In this document: positions 39,640 through 47,994 of the stretch, piece by piece | How the letters are laid out: the number at the start of each line of letters is the position of its first letter | Numbering within the stretch: the first letter of the stretch is position 1 | Source of the DNA: Paracoccaceae bacterium | GTDB lineage: Bacteria > Pseudomonadota > Alphaproteobacteria > Rhodobacterales > Rhodobacteraceae | Assembly (NCBI GenBank): GCA_019454225.1 | Contig: CP075370.1 | Location: forward strand, 248,001 to 312,000 | Length of the DNA stretch: 64,000 nucleotides | Reading direction: 5' to 3' | Program-made: the position numbers and the translations under genes | Notes under the pieces: generated by a model | The model's input: only the letters and a program-made list of their open reading frames with translations | Database searches by the model: none | Told to the model about the DNA's origin: nothing

Positions 39640-40248
39640 TCAGCCTGCGATCACGAGGTCGGCCGGGCGCGAACCGCCGAGGACGCGGCGGACATTGGGC
39701 AGATCGTTCGTGGCGATCCACTGCGCGGCCTCGTCGGGGGTCTTGCCATGGGTCAGCCAGCGGTCGGTAAGGCGGCGGACGATCTCGGGCTCGGGAACGG
39801 TCAGCATCACGGTCAGGTCGAACAGCGGCGCGAGATCGGCCCAGGGCGGTGCCGCCAGCAAGAGCCAGTTGCCCTCGACGATCAGGAAGCGGTCGTCGGG
39901 CATCACCACGTCGGCGGCGGCGCGCGACAGTTCCATGCCGCGGTCGAACACCGGGATCGCGACCTCGGCCTCGGTCCGCAGGCGGTGGACCAGATGCAGG
40001 AATCCCGTGGCGTCGAAGGTCTCGGGGGCGCCCTTGCGATGGCGCAGGCCCCGCGCGTTCAGCACGGCGTCGTCGTAGTGGAAACCGTCCATCGGCACCA
40101 CCCGGGCGCCGGGGCCCAGCCCCGCGGCGATGGCGGCGGCGAGGGTGGACTTGCCCGCGCCGGGCGGACCGGCAAGGGCGGTGATGAAGCGGCCCGGGCG
40201 GGTGTTCGCCCGGGCGCGGATCAGATCGACGATTGGGTCGGGGATCAC
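39640..40248 (-). CDS. frcK: Nucleoside/uridine kinase-like protein (FrcK family)
   Basis: A P-loop kinase-like protein of 202 residues. Walker A is GPPGAGKST at about 28-36, followed by MDGFHYDDAVL, the same as in uridine-kinase relatives, and the lid region RLTDRWLTHGK. The gene follows frcA with 73 bp between, as in rhizobial frcBCAK, where FrcK is a kinase-like protein of unclear function. Phosphorylation of fructose has not been shown for this family, and substrate is open. It lies 31 bp ahead of rnr. Confidence 0.82.
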   Translation of the reverse strand: MIPDPIVDLIRARANTRPGRFITALAGPPGAGKSTLAAAIAAGLGPGARVVPMDGFHYDDAVLNARGLRHRKGAPETFDATGFLHLVHRLRTEAEVAIPVFDRGMELSRAAADVVMPDDRFLIVEGNWLLLAAPPWADLAPLFDLTVMLTVPEPEIVRRLTDRWLTHGKTPDEAAQWIATNDLPNVRRVLGGSRPADLVIAG

Positions 40249-40321
40249 GGCGCCCCCGCCGCGTGACGGCGCGTCCCGCGCGGGGGCCGTGCTGCTGCTG
40301 CCGGATTCCCGGTCGCTGGCG

Positions 40322-41098
40322 TCATGCTGCCGCCTCGACGCCTTCGGGAACCCTTGCGCCGGTCATGAAGGCCACGGCATCCGACATCGTGTAGTCCGAC
40401 GGCTTGATGACGCAGAGACGCCTGCCAAGCCGATGGATGTGGATGCGGTCGGCCACCTCGAACACATGGGGCATGTTGTGGCTGATCAGGATGATCGGGA
40501 TCCCGCGTGCGCGCACGTCGCGGATCAGTTCCAGCACCCGGCGGCTTTCCTTGACGCCCAGTGCCGCAGTCGGTTCGTCCAGGATCACGACCTTCGAGCC
40601 GAAGGCGGCGGCGCGGGCCACGGCCACGCCCTGCCTTTGCCCCCCTGACAGGGTTTCCACCGCCTGGTTGATGTTCTGGATCGTCATCAGGCCCAGTTCG
40701 TTCAGCTTTTCGCGGGCGAACTTCTCCATCGCCGGGCGGTCAAGCTGGCGGAACACCGACCCCATGATCCCGGGTTTGCGCAGTTCGCGGCCCATGAACA
40801 TGTTGTCGGCGATCGACAGCGCGGGCGACATCGCCAGCGTCTGATAGACGCATTCGATGCCCGCCGCCCGCGCCTCGATGGGCGACTTGAAGGCGATCGG
40901 ACGCCCCTCAAGCGTGATCTCGCCCTCGTCGGGGACGACCGCGCCCGAGATCGCCTTGATCAGGCTGGACTTGCCCGCGCCGTTGTCGCCGATCACGGCG
41001 ATGATCTCGCCGGGGTAGAGGTCGAAGTCGCAGTGATCGAGCGCGGTGACCTTGCCGTAGCGTTTGACAAGCCCGCGCGCCTTGAGGATCGGTTCCAT
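40322..41098 (-). CDS. frcA: Fructose-type ABC transporter ATPase
   Basis: CUT2-family ATPase with one nucleotide-binding domain, 258 residues. Walker A is GDNGAGKSS, the signature is LSGGQRQGVAVARA, Walker B is VVILDEPTAALG, and the H-loop is ISHNMPHV. The ATG at 41098 shares a base with the frcC stop. A single-domain ATPase paired with one permease and a periplasmic binder is the FrcBCA arrangement. Confidence 0.92.
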   Translation of the reverse strand: MEPILKARGLVKRYGKVTALDHCDFDLYPGEIIAVIGDNGAGKSSLIKAISGAVVPDEGEITLEGRPIAFKSPIEARAAGIECVYQTLAMSPALSIADNMFMGRELRKPGIMGSVFRQLDRPAMEKFAREKLNELGLMTIQNINQAVETLSGGQRQGVAVARAAAFGSKVVILDEPTAALGVKESRRVLELIRDVRARGIPIILISHNMPHVFEVADRIHIHRLGRRLCVIKPSDYTMSDAVAFMTGARVPEGVEAAA

Positions 41099-42171
41099 CA
41101 GCCTGACACCTTTCTGATCCACTGGTCCACGGCGACCGCGAAGATGATCAGCGCGCCGATGAGGAAGAAGGTCCATTGCGGGTCGGTGCCGACAAGGCGC
41201 AGGCCCATCTCGAACACGCCCACGATCAGGGCGCCGAAGAACATGCCGACGATGCTGCCGCGACCGCCGAAGAGCGATATGCCCCCGATCACCACGGCGG
41301 TGATCGACTGGATGTTGCCCAGTTGCCCGGTCGAGGCGGTCGGCGAGACCGAGCCGAAGCGACCGATCATCACCCAGCCCGCGATGGCACAGAACAGCCC
41401 GGCCAGCGCATAGACCTGGATCAGCACCTTTTTCGTCGGCACCCCGGCCAGTTCGGCAGCATCGGGATCGTCACCCGTGGCATAGACATGCCGTCCCCAG
41501 GCGGTGTTGCGCAGCACATAGGACATGATCGCCACCAGCGCGATCATCAGGAACACGGCATACAGCACCTTGACCCCGCCGGGGTTGACCGAACCGCCCC
41601 AGAACTGGAGGATCGGGGCCTGGTCGCGCACGTCCTGGCTGCGGATCGTCTCGTTCGCCGAGAAGATGAAGTTCGACGCCAGCAGGATCTGCCAGGTGCC
41701 CAGCGTGACGATGAAGGGCGGCAGCTTCATGCGCGCGATCAGAAAGCCGTTGAAGGCCCCCATCGCCGTGCCGAGCGCCAGGCCGATCGCGACCGCCAGC
41801 GTGGGCGGCACGCCGTAGCGGAACGACATCTGCCCCATCAGCACCGACGAGAACACCGCGATCGCACCGACCGACAGGTCGATCCCCGCGGTCAGCACCA
41901 CGATGGTCTGCGCGCAGCCGAGGATTCCGACGATGGCGATCTGCTGCAGGATCGTGGACAGCGTGCCCGCCTTGAAGAAGTTCTCGGACAGGAGACCGAA
42001 GACAATCAGGGCGACCACCAGAACGATCAGCGGCACCGCCGAGGGCGTCTGGTGCAGCCAGTGCTGCACGCGCTTGAGCAGGTTCTTGTCCTCATGGAAT
42101 TCGGCAACCTTCTCGGAGGCGCCTTTCAGCCCCTCTTCGTAGCTGGTTGCCGCCTTGGTGTCGGATGACAT
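41098..42171 (-). CDS. frcC: Fructose-type ABC transporter permease
   Basis: CUT2-family permease of 357 residues with eight or more transmembrane helices. It has the family stretches TAGIDLSVGAIAVFSSVLMGQM and AVVIGGISLFGGRGSIVGMFFGALIVG. The long cytoplasmic N-terminus (about 45 residues) is as in FrcC. It follows frcB after a gap of 158 bp with two stem-loops. Confidence 0.92.
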   Translation of the reverse strand: MSSDTKAATSYEEGLKGASEKVAEFHEDKNLLKRVQHWLHQTPSAVPLIVLVVALIVFGLLSENFFKAGTLSTILQQIAIVGILGCAQTIVVLTAGIDLSVGAIAVFSSVLMGQMSFRYGVPPTLAVAIGLALGTAMGAFNGFLIARMKLPPFIVTLGTWQILLASNFIFSANETIRSQDVRDQAPILQFWGGSVNPGGVKVLYAVFLMIALVAIMSYVLRNTAWGRHVYATGDDPDAAELAGVPTKKVLIQVYALAGLFCAIAGWVMIGRFGSVSPTASTGQLGNIQSITAVVIGGISLFGGRGSIVGMFFGALIVGVFEMGLRLVGTDPQWTFFLIGALIIFAVAVDQWIRKVSG

Positions 42172-42246
42172 CTGTCTTCCCCTCCCCTGGCGTGATGATT
42201 GGCTGGTTTCTGACCGCTTCTGTTCTGTGCCCCGTCTTTCAGGATC

Positions 42247-42270
42247 AGGGGCGGCGCATCGGCCGCCCCT
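42247..42270 (-). other. Intercistronic stem-loop 1 after frcB
   Basis: A perfect 9-bp stem (AGGGGCGGC/GCCGCCCCT) with a 6-base loop. It is in the 158-bp gap between frcB and frcC. No T-run follows. Confidence 0.75.
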
Positions 42271-42292
42271 GCACAGCGAGCGTGGGTCAGGT

Positions 42293-42317
42293 CACGCGGC
42301 AAATCAACTGCCGCGTG
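42293..42317 (-). other. Intercistronic stem-loop 2 after frcB
   Basis: A perfect 9-bp stem (CACGCGGCA/TGCCGCGTG) with a 7-base loop, 13 bp after the frcB stop and about 22 bp before stem-loop 1 in transcript order. Two strong stems in series should hold back decay or part of transcription beyond frcB. Confidence 0.75.
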
Positions 42318-42329
42318 CGGGGCGGCGGA

Positions 42330-43349
42330 TCAGCCCCAGCAGAGTTCCAGGCCCTTGACGGTATCGATCGACTCGATCCCGGCGGCCGGCTTGTCGGTGA
42401 TCAGCTGCACGCCGGTATCGAAGAAGTCCTTGCCTTCCGTGGGCGCGGGCTTCGACCCGTCGGCGGCGAACTTGGCAATCGCCTCGATCCCGAGCGAGGC
42501 CATCAGCAGCGGATACTGCTGCGAGGTGGCGCCGATGACGCCTTCCTTGACGTTCTGCACACCCGGGCAGCCGCCGTCGACCGACACGATCAGCACGTCA
42601 TTCTCGCGGCCCACGGCCTTGAGCGCCTCATAGGCACCGGCGGCCGAGGGTTCGTTGATGGTGTAGACCACGTTGATGTTCGGGTCCTTGGCCAGAAGCG
42701 CCTCCATCGCCTTCAGGCCGCCTTCCTCGTTGCCGGCGGTGACTTCGTTGCCGACGATGCGGGGGTCGGTCTCATCCCCCCACTTGTTCGGATCGGCCAG
42801 GTCGATGCCGAAGCCCTGCAGGAAGCCCTGGTCGCGCAGCACGTCGACCGAGGGCTGGCTGATGGCCAGGTCCAGCAGTGCAATGCGGGCGTTCGCGGCC
42901 TCGGCGCCCAGCGTGGCGGCGGCCCACTGGCCGATCAGCAGCCCGGCACGGAAGTTGTCGGTGGCGAAGGTCGCATCCGCCGCGTCGATGGGTTCCAGAG
43001 GGCTGTCGAGCGCGATCACCAGCAGACCGGCATCGCGCGCCGACTGCACGGCATCGACGATGGCCTTGGTGTCCGACGCGGTCAGCAGGATACCCTTGGC
43101 ACCGTCGGCCACGCAGGCCTCGATGGCCGCGACCTGGCTTTCATGGTCGCCGTCGATGCGCCCGGCGTAGGATTTCAGCGTGATACCCAGCTCGGTCGCC
43201 TTGGCGGTGGCGCCTTCCTTCATCTTGACGAAGAAGGGGTTGGTATCGGTCTTGGTGATCAGGCAGGCACTGGTCTGCGCCATCGCCGGAGCCGCCGCCG
43301 CAAGGGCAAGCGCCGCCGCGCCCCAGAGGGCCGTTGTCGTCCGTTTCAT
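42330..43349 (-). CDS. frcB: Fructose-type ABC transporter substrate-binding protein
   Basis: Periplasmic binding protein of the CUT2/ribose-type class, 339 residues. A signal peptide is cut near AMA-QT (about residue 24), then [21 protein letters not shown], as in FrcB. The sugar-binding fold has [11 protein letters not shown] and [12 protein letters not shown]. First gene on the minus arm of the divergent region with the operator at 43469-43485. Fructose, with ribose or mannose as lesser ligands, is likely from the FrcBCA family. Confidence 0.92.
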   Translation of the reverse strand: MKRTTTALWGAAALALAAAAPAMAQTSACLITKTDTNPFFVKMKEGATAKATELGITLKSYAGRIDGDHESQVAAIEACVADGAKGILLTASDTKAIVDAVQSARDAGLLVIALDSPLEPIDAADATFATDNFRAGLLIGQWAAATLGAEAANARIALLDLAISQPSVDVLRDQGFLQGFGIDLADPNKWGDETDPRIVGNEVTAGNEEGGLKAMEALLAKDPNINVVYTINEPSAAGAYEALKAVGRENDVLIVSVDGGCPGVQNVKEGVIGATSQQYPLLMASLGIEAIAKFAADGSKPAPTEGKDFFDTGVQLITDKPAAGIESIDTVKGLELCWG

Positions 43350-43468
43350 CCGAAGTCCTCCCGAGAATGCAGGGGCGTTCCGCCCCCCTTTGACGTTTCG
43401 TGCGCCGACGCCGCTCTGCGCCGCGACGATGACAGATGATCCGATTCCGGTCGCTGCGTCAAGATAAA

Positions 43469-43485
43469 TAAATCACTATGATTTA
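43469..43485. promoter_or_regulatory. Shared operator of the divergent frc region
   Basis: TAAATCA-CTA-TGATTTA is a perfect inverted repeat with a 3-bp centre. A -35 TTGACA (43489-43494) for the plus-strand genes lies 3 bp to the right, and a -35 TTGACG on the minus strand (43462-43457) lies 6 bp to the left. One bound repressor could thus shut both promoters; the ROK protein encoded at 43982 is the candidate. Confidence 0.75.
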
Positions 43486-43547
43486 GTATTGACAGACGGC
43501 CGGGACCAACACAGTCTGGCAGATGAATTTCTGGGCGTCGAAGGACC

Positions 43548-43985
43548 ATGCTGATCGGAATTCCCCCCCTGCTCGGCCCGGACCTGTTGCGCACGCTGCG
43601 CGCCATGGGGCATGGCGACGAGATCGCGCTGGTGGATGCGAACTATCCGGCCGAGGAACATGCCCGGCGCCTGCTGCGTGCGGATGGTGTGGGGATTGTG
43701 GCGATGATCGAGGCGATCCTGACCGTGCTTCCGCTGGACGATGACGCGCCAGCGATCCTGCGCGCCGCGCAGGGCAACCGCCCGCCCGCCTGCGGCCCGA
43801 TCCACGACGAGATTGACAGGCTGTGCGCACGGCTGGCGCCGGACCGCGCCGTGACGGCGCTGGCGGGTGACGACCTGTATCCGCGCATCCGCGCGGCCCA
43901 TGCCGTGATCGCGACGGGCGAGCCGGCAACCTATGCCAACGTGATCCTGCGCAAGGGCGTGATCCGTCACGCGATCGCCGGATGA
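43548..43985 (+). CDS. RbsD/FucU-family sugar mutarotase
   Basis: A 145-residue protein of the RbsD/FucU family, which interconverts anomers of fucose or ribose. It begins MLIGIPPLLGPDLLRTLRAMGHGDEIALVDANYPAE, with the active-site histidine in the GHGD segment, and ends GEPATYANVILRKGVI, matching FucU more than RbsD. Start has GAAGGACC upstream. Its stop overlaps the ROK gene by 4 bp. The place opposite frcB suggests it helps feed the right sugar anomer to the pathway. Confidence 0.9.
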   Translation: MLIGIPPLLGPDLLRTLRAMGHGDEIALVDANYPAEEHARRLLRADGVGIVAMIEAILTVLPLDDDAPAILRAAQGNRPPACGPIHDEIDRLCARLAPDRAVTALAGDDLYPRIRAAHAVIATGEPATYANVILRKGVIRHAIAG

Positions 43986-45196
43986 AGGTCGAGGTCACCC
44001 CCATCGCAGACCCGGGCGGCGCCGACGATGGCGGGCCGCGCGGATCGAACCAGGCGGGCATGCGCGCGTGGAACGAGCGGCTGGTGCTGAGCCTGGTGCG
44101 GCGCGAGGGGGCGCTGGCGAAGTCGGACATCGCGCGGATGACCGGGCTTTCGGCGCAGACCGTCAGCGTGATCATGCGGGCGCTGGAACAGGACGGGTTC
44201 CTGCTGCGCGGGGAACCGGTGCGGGGAAAGATCGGCCAGCCCTCGGTGCCGATGCGGCTGGCGCCCGAGGGTGCGCTGTTCCTGGGGCTCAAGCTGGGGC
44301 GGCGGTCGGCGGACCTGACGCTGGTCGATTTTCTGGGCCGGGTGCGGGCGACGCGGCGGCGGCTGTGGCGATACCCCACCCCGGACGCCGTGGTGGACTT
44401 CGTGACGCAGGCGCTGCCCGAGGTCATGGCCGACCTGACGCCGACGGTGCGGGCGCGGATCGGCGGCATGGGCGTGGCAATGCCGTTCCAGCTGTGGAAC
44501 TGGGTCGATTTCATCGGTGCGCCGCAGAACGAGATGGATGCCTGGCGGCACCGCGACATCGGTGCGGAACTGTCGGCAATGACGGGCATGCCCGTGCATG
44601 TGCAGAACGACGCGACGGCGGCCTGTGGTGCGGAACTGGTGTTCGGCACGGGCGACCGGCCCCGCGATTTCCTGTATTTCTACTTCGGCTTCTTCATCGG
44701 CGGCGGGCTGGTGCTGAACGGCCAGCTTTATACCGGCCGCACCGGAAACGCGGCGGGCGTGGGCCCGATGCCCGTGCCGGGGCCCGACGGACAGATGCGT
44801 CGGCTGCTGGATGTGGCGTCGCTGTTCACGCTGGCGCAGGCGATGGATGCGGCGGGCGAGAAGTCCGACAGCCTGTGGCACGACCCGCATGACTGGCAGG
44901 TCGGCGCCGATGTCCTGGACGCCTGGATCGCCGACACCGGGCAGGCCCTGGCCGCCGCGGTGATGAGCGCAACCGGCCTTCTGGAACTGGAGGCGGTGAT
45001 GTTCGACGGCTGGATGCCCGCCGGTGTGCGGGCGGCGGTCACGCAGGCCACGGCGGCGGCCTTCGCGCGGCTGGATCAGGCCGGGATCAGCACGCCCGCG
45101 TTCCGCGAAGGCACGGTGGGGCCCGAGGCGCGGGCGCTGGGCGCGGCAGCGGTGCCGCTGTCGCTGCGCTACATGATCGACGGCTGGACAGGATAG
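43982..45196 (+). CDS. frcR: ROK-family transcriptional regulator (FrcR-like)
   Basis: A 404-residue ROK-family regulator. The N-terminal winged helix (about 27-80) reads NERLVLSLVRREGALAKSDIARMTGLSAQTVSVIMRAL. The ROK fold has VHVQNDATAACGAELVFG; the glycine-rich ATP motif is weakened, as in regulators that do not act as kinases. It starts within the mutarotase stop and likely controls both arms through the operator at 43469-43485. It ends 6 bp from the convergent ABC ATPase gene. Confidence 0.88.
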   Translation: MKVEVTPIADPGGADDGGPRGSNQAGMRAWNERLVLSLVRREGALAKSDIARMTGLSAQTVSVIMRALEQDGFLLRGEPVRGKIGQPSVPMRLAPEGALFLGLKLGRRSADLTLVDFLGRVRATRRRLWRYPTPDAVVDFVTQALPEVMADLTPTVRARIGGMGVAMPFQLWNWVDFIGAPQNEMDAWRHRDIGAELSAMTGMPVHVQNDATAACGAELVFGTGDRPRDFLYFYFGFFIGGGLVLNGQLYTGRTGNAAGVGPMPVPGPDGQMRRLLDVASLFTLAQAMDAAGEKSDSLWHDPHDWQVGADVLDAWIADTGQALAAAVMSATGLLELEAVMFDGWMPAGVRAAVTQATAAAFARLDQAGISTPAFREGTVGPEARALGAAAVPLSLRYMIDGWTG

Positions 45197-45202
45197 CGCC
45201 GG

Positions 45203-46285
45203 TCAGTCCGTCCGCAGCACCAGCGCGGCATCCGGCGCCCAGGTCAGCGCCACGCGGTCGCCAGGGACGATGCGCGCACCGCCGTCGCCCGTGCCCGAGG
45301 CCAATGTCACCATCACCGGCAAGTCCTGATCCGCGGCGCGCAGCACGATTTGCCGCCGGTCACCCAGAAAGCTGACCGACTCGACGGTGGCAGCAAGGCC
45401 GGGCGTGCCAGGCGCACCGATGCGCATCTTCTCGGGGCGGATTGCGAGGACGGCCGCCGAGCCCGCCGAAAGCCCGGGTCCCGCATGCCCCGACATCGGG
45501 CCGAGTATCCCCATATCCACCTGTGCCATGCCCTCGGCGATCGCCGTCACGGTTCCGGGCAGCATCGTCATCGCCCCGATGAAGGCCGCGATCTTCTGCG
45601 ACGCCGGCCGGTCATACAGCGCCTCGGGCGTGTCGATCTGCAGCACCCGGCCCGCATCCATCACCGCGATCCGGTCGGCCAGCGTCAGCGCCTCTTCCTG
45701 GTCGTGCGTGACCAGGATGAAGGTGATCCCGACCTCGCGCTGCAGGCGGCGGAGTTCGTGCTGCATCTCCTCGCGCAGCTTGCGGTCGAGCGCGGACAGC
45801 GGTTCGTCCAGCAGCAGGACGCGCGGGCGCAGGACAAGCGCGCGGGCCAGCGCCACGCGCTGCCGCTGACCGCCCGACAGCGCATGCGCCGCGCGGCCCC
45901 CCAGCCCCTGCATCCGGACCATGGCCAGCGCCTCGTCGATGCGGGCCTGCGCCGCCGCCCCGGTGACGCCCTGATAGCGCAGGCCATAGCCCACGTTCTC
46001 GGCCACCGTCAGGTGGGGAAAGATCGCATAGCTCTGGAACACCATGTTGGCCGGGCGGCGGTTGGGCGGCACCCCGGCCATGTCGCGCCCGTCCAGCAGC
46101 ACCTGACCCTCGGTCGCGTCCTCGATTCCCGCAAGGATGCGCAGGAGGGTCGTCTTGCCGCAACCTGATGGACCGAGAAGCGCGAAGAAGGCGCCCTCGG
46201 CAATGTCCAGCGTCACCCCGTGCAGGGCCGTGACGGTGCCGAAGCGCTTGGCCACGCCATTGATGCGGATGATCGGATCGCTCAC
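45203..46285 (-). CDS. Polyamine-type ABC transporter ATPase (PotA-like)
   Basis: ATPase subunit of 360 residues. Walker A is GPSGCGKTT, the signature is [14 protein letters not shown], Walker B is VLLLDEPLSALD, and the H-loop is VTHDQEEA. A C-terminal TOBE domain follows. The start is a GTG at 46285 that overlaps the permease stop as GTGA. PotA-type rather than sugar-type follows from its partners. It is last of a four-gene operon. Confidence 0.9.
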   Translation of the reverse strand: MSDPIIRINGVAKRFGTVTALHGVTLDIAEGAFFALLGPSGCGKTTLLRILAGIEDATEGQVLLDGRDMAGVPPNRRPANMVFQSYAIFPHLTVAENVGYGLRYQGVTGAAAQARIDEALAMVRMQGLGGRAAHALSGGQRQRVALARALVLRPRVLLLDEPLSALDRKLREEMQHELRRLQREVGITFILVTHDQEEALTLADRIAVMDAGRVLQIDTPEALYDRPASQKIAAFIGAMTMLPGTVTAIAEGMAQVDMGILGPMSGHAGPGLSAGSAAVLAIRPEKMRIGAPGTPGLAATVESVSFLGDRRQIVLRAADQDLPVMVTLASGTGDGGARIVPGDRVALTWAPDAALVLRTD

Positions 46286-47079
46286 GGATTCCCTCCGGAT
46301 GGCAGCCCGCGGCGGCGCATCGCCTCGGCCAGGATGACCAGCACGGCAGACCCCAGCAGGATCAGCGACCCCAGGGCCAGCGTGCCGGGCAGCCGGTTGG
46401 GAAAGCGGAGCTGGCTGAACAGGAAGACCGGCAGCGTGGTGTCGGTGCCGGTCAAGAAGAACGAGATCACGAACTCGTCGAACGAGATGATGAAGCACAG
46501 CAGCAGCGACGAGATCACGCCGGGCGCCGCCAGCGGCAGCGTGACCCTGAGAAAGGTCGAAAGCCCCGGCGCGCCAAGGTCGCGCGACGCCTCCTCGAGG
46601 CTGGGGTCGAACCCCTCCAGCCGCGACATCAGCACGACAATGGCGAAAGGGATGCACAGCATCAGGTGCCCCGCCGCCACCGTCCACAGCGACAGGCGCA
46701 GGCCGAGGATCTGGATGATCACGACCAGAAGCGCGACGCCCAGCACGATCGAGGGCACGACGAGCGGCAGCATGATGAAGCCGAGGATCGGGCCCTTGCC
46801 GGGCAACCGGTAGCGCGCCAGCGCAAGCGCGGCGGGCAGAGCCAGCGCGGTCGACACCACTGCAACCCCCACCGCGACCCACAGCGAATTGCCGAGCGCC
46901 TGCATCATCGAGGCGTTGGCGGCCATCGCGCCATAATGGCGCAGGGTGAAGCCCGACAGCGGAAACGTCGCGAAATTGGCGTCGTTCACGCTGAACAGCG
47001 GCATCAGCAGCACCGGGCCATAGAGGAAGGCCACGAACAGCACCGCGTACCAGGTCAGCGCGTCGAACCTGCGCGTCAT
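46282..47079 (-). CDS. Polyamine-type ABC transporter permease (PotC-like)
   Basis: Six-helix permease of 265 residues. It starts with a TM near LTWYAVLFVAFLYGPVLLMPLFS and has the EAA-type loop DPSLEEASRDLGAPGLSTFLRVTLP. Its ATG overlaps the PotB-like gene stop by 4 bp. Confidence 0.9.
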   Translation of the reverse strand: MTRRFDALTWYAVLFVAFLYGPVLLMPLFSVNDANFATFPLSGFTLRHYGAMAANASMMQALGNSLWVAVGVAVVSTALALPAALALARYRLPGKGPILGFIMLPLVVPSIVLGVALLVVIIQILGLRLSLWTVAAGHLMLCIPFAIVVLMSRLEGFDPSLEEASRDLGAPGLSTFLRVTLPLAAPGVISSLLLCFIISFDEFVISFFLTGTDTTLPVFLFSQLRFPNRLPGTLALGSLILLGSAVLVILAEAMRRRGLPSGGNP

Positions 47080-47990
47080 CCGCGCCCCCGCATGTGCCGC
47101 CAGCCGACGAGCCGCAGGAACAGCAGCACCAGCACGGCGATCACCAGCATGGTCAGGATCGAGATCGCCGCCCCCAGCGGCGCGTTGTCCTGCCGGGTGA
47201 ACAGCTGCTGCACCAGGTTACCGATCATCGTGCCGGTCGGGCCGCCGACCAGCGTGGGTGTCACATAGTCCCCCACGGTCGGAATGAAGACCAGCAGCGT
47301 GGCCGAGATGGTGCCCGGCATCGACAGCGGCAGGGTGATGCGGCGGAACCGCGCCCAGCGGCTGTCGCCCAGGTCGGAGGCGGCCTCGAGCAGGCTGCGG
47401 TCGATCTTGTCCAGGCTCACATAGATCGGCAGCACGGCGAACGCGATCCAGCTGTGCGCCAGCGTGATCGTCACGGCGACAGGATTGTACAGCAGGAATT
47501 CCAGCGGCTCGCGGATGATGCCAAGCGACATCAGGCCGGAGTTCACGGCACCGTTGTAGCCCAGCACGATCTTCCAGGCGAAGACCCGCAGCAGGTAGCT
47601 TGTCCAGAAGGGGATGGTCAGAAGGATGATCCAGACCGCCTTGTGCCGCGTGACGCGGAAGGCAAGGAAATAGGCCATCGGCCAGGCGATCAGGATCACC
47701 GCCGCGGTGGCGACCAGCGACATGGTCAGCGACTTGACCAGCAGGATCGCTGGCACCGGATAGGCGAAGGGAAAGGGAATGCCGTTCCAAACCGTCGGTT
47801 CATCCGACAGGGTCAGCACCCGGGCATAGTTGGCCAGGGTCAGGCTTCGGTCGATGGTGAAGCCGTCCTGCGTCCAGAAGCTGAGCAGGATGAGCGCGGC
47901 AAGCGGCGCGGCAAGCGTGGCCGCCATGACCAGGAAGGCCGGCGCCAGAAGCGCCGCGCCCGTCCGCGCCGACCGTCCCGCCGATGCCAT
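47076..47990 (-). CDS. Polyamine-type ABC transporter permease (PotB-like)
   Basis: Six-helix permease of 304 residues. The EAA-type loop is RSLLEAASDLGDSRWARFRRITLP. The binding-protein gene is only 4 bp upstream, so, unlike the three sugar transporters in this window, no stem-loop separates them. Confidence 0.9.
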   Translation of the reverse strand: MASAGRSARTGAALLAPAFLVMAATLAAPLAALILLSFWTQDGFTIDRSLTLANYARVLTLSDEPTVWNGIPFPFAYPVPAILLVKSLTMSLVATAAVILIAWPMAYFLAFRVTRHKAVWIILLTIPFWTSYLLRVFAWKIVLGYNGAVNSGLMSLGIIREPLEFLLYNPVAVTITLAHSWIAFAVLPIYVSLDKIDRSLLEAASDLGDSRWARFRRITLPLSMPGTISATLLVFIPTVGDYVTPTLVGGPTGTMIGNLVQQLFTRQDNAPLGAAISILTMLVIAVLVLLFLRLVGWRHMRGRG

Positions 47991-47994
47991 GGCG

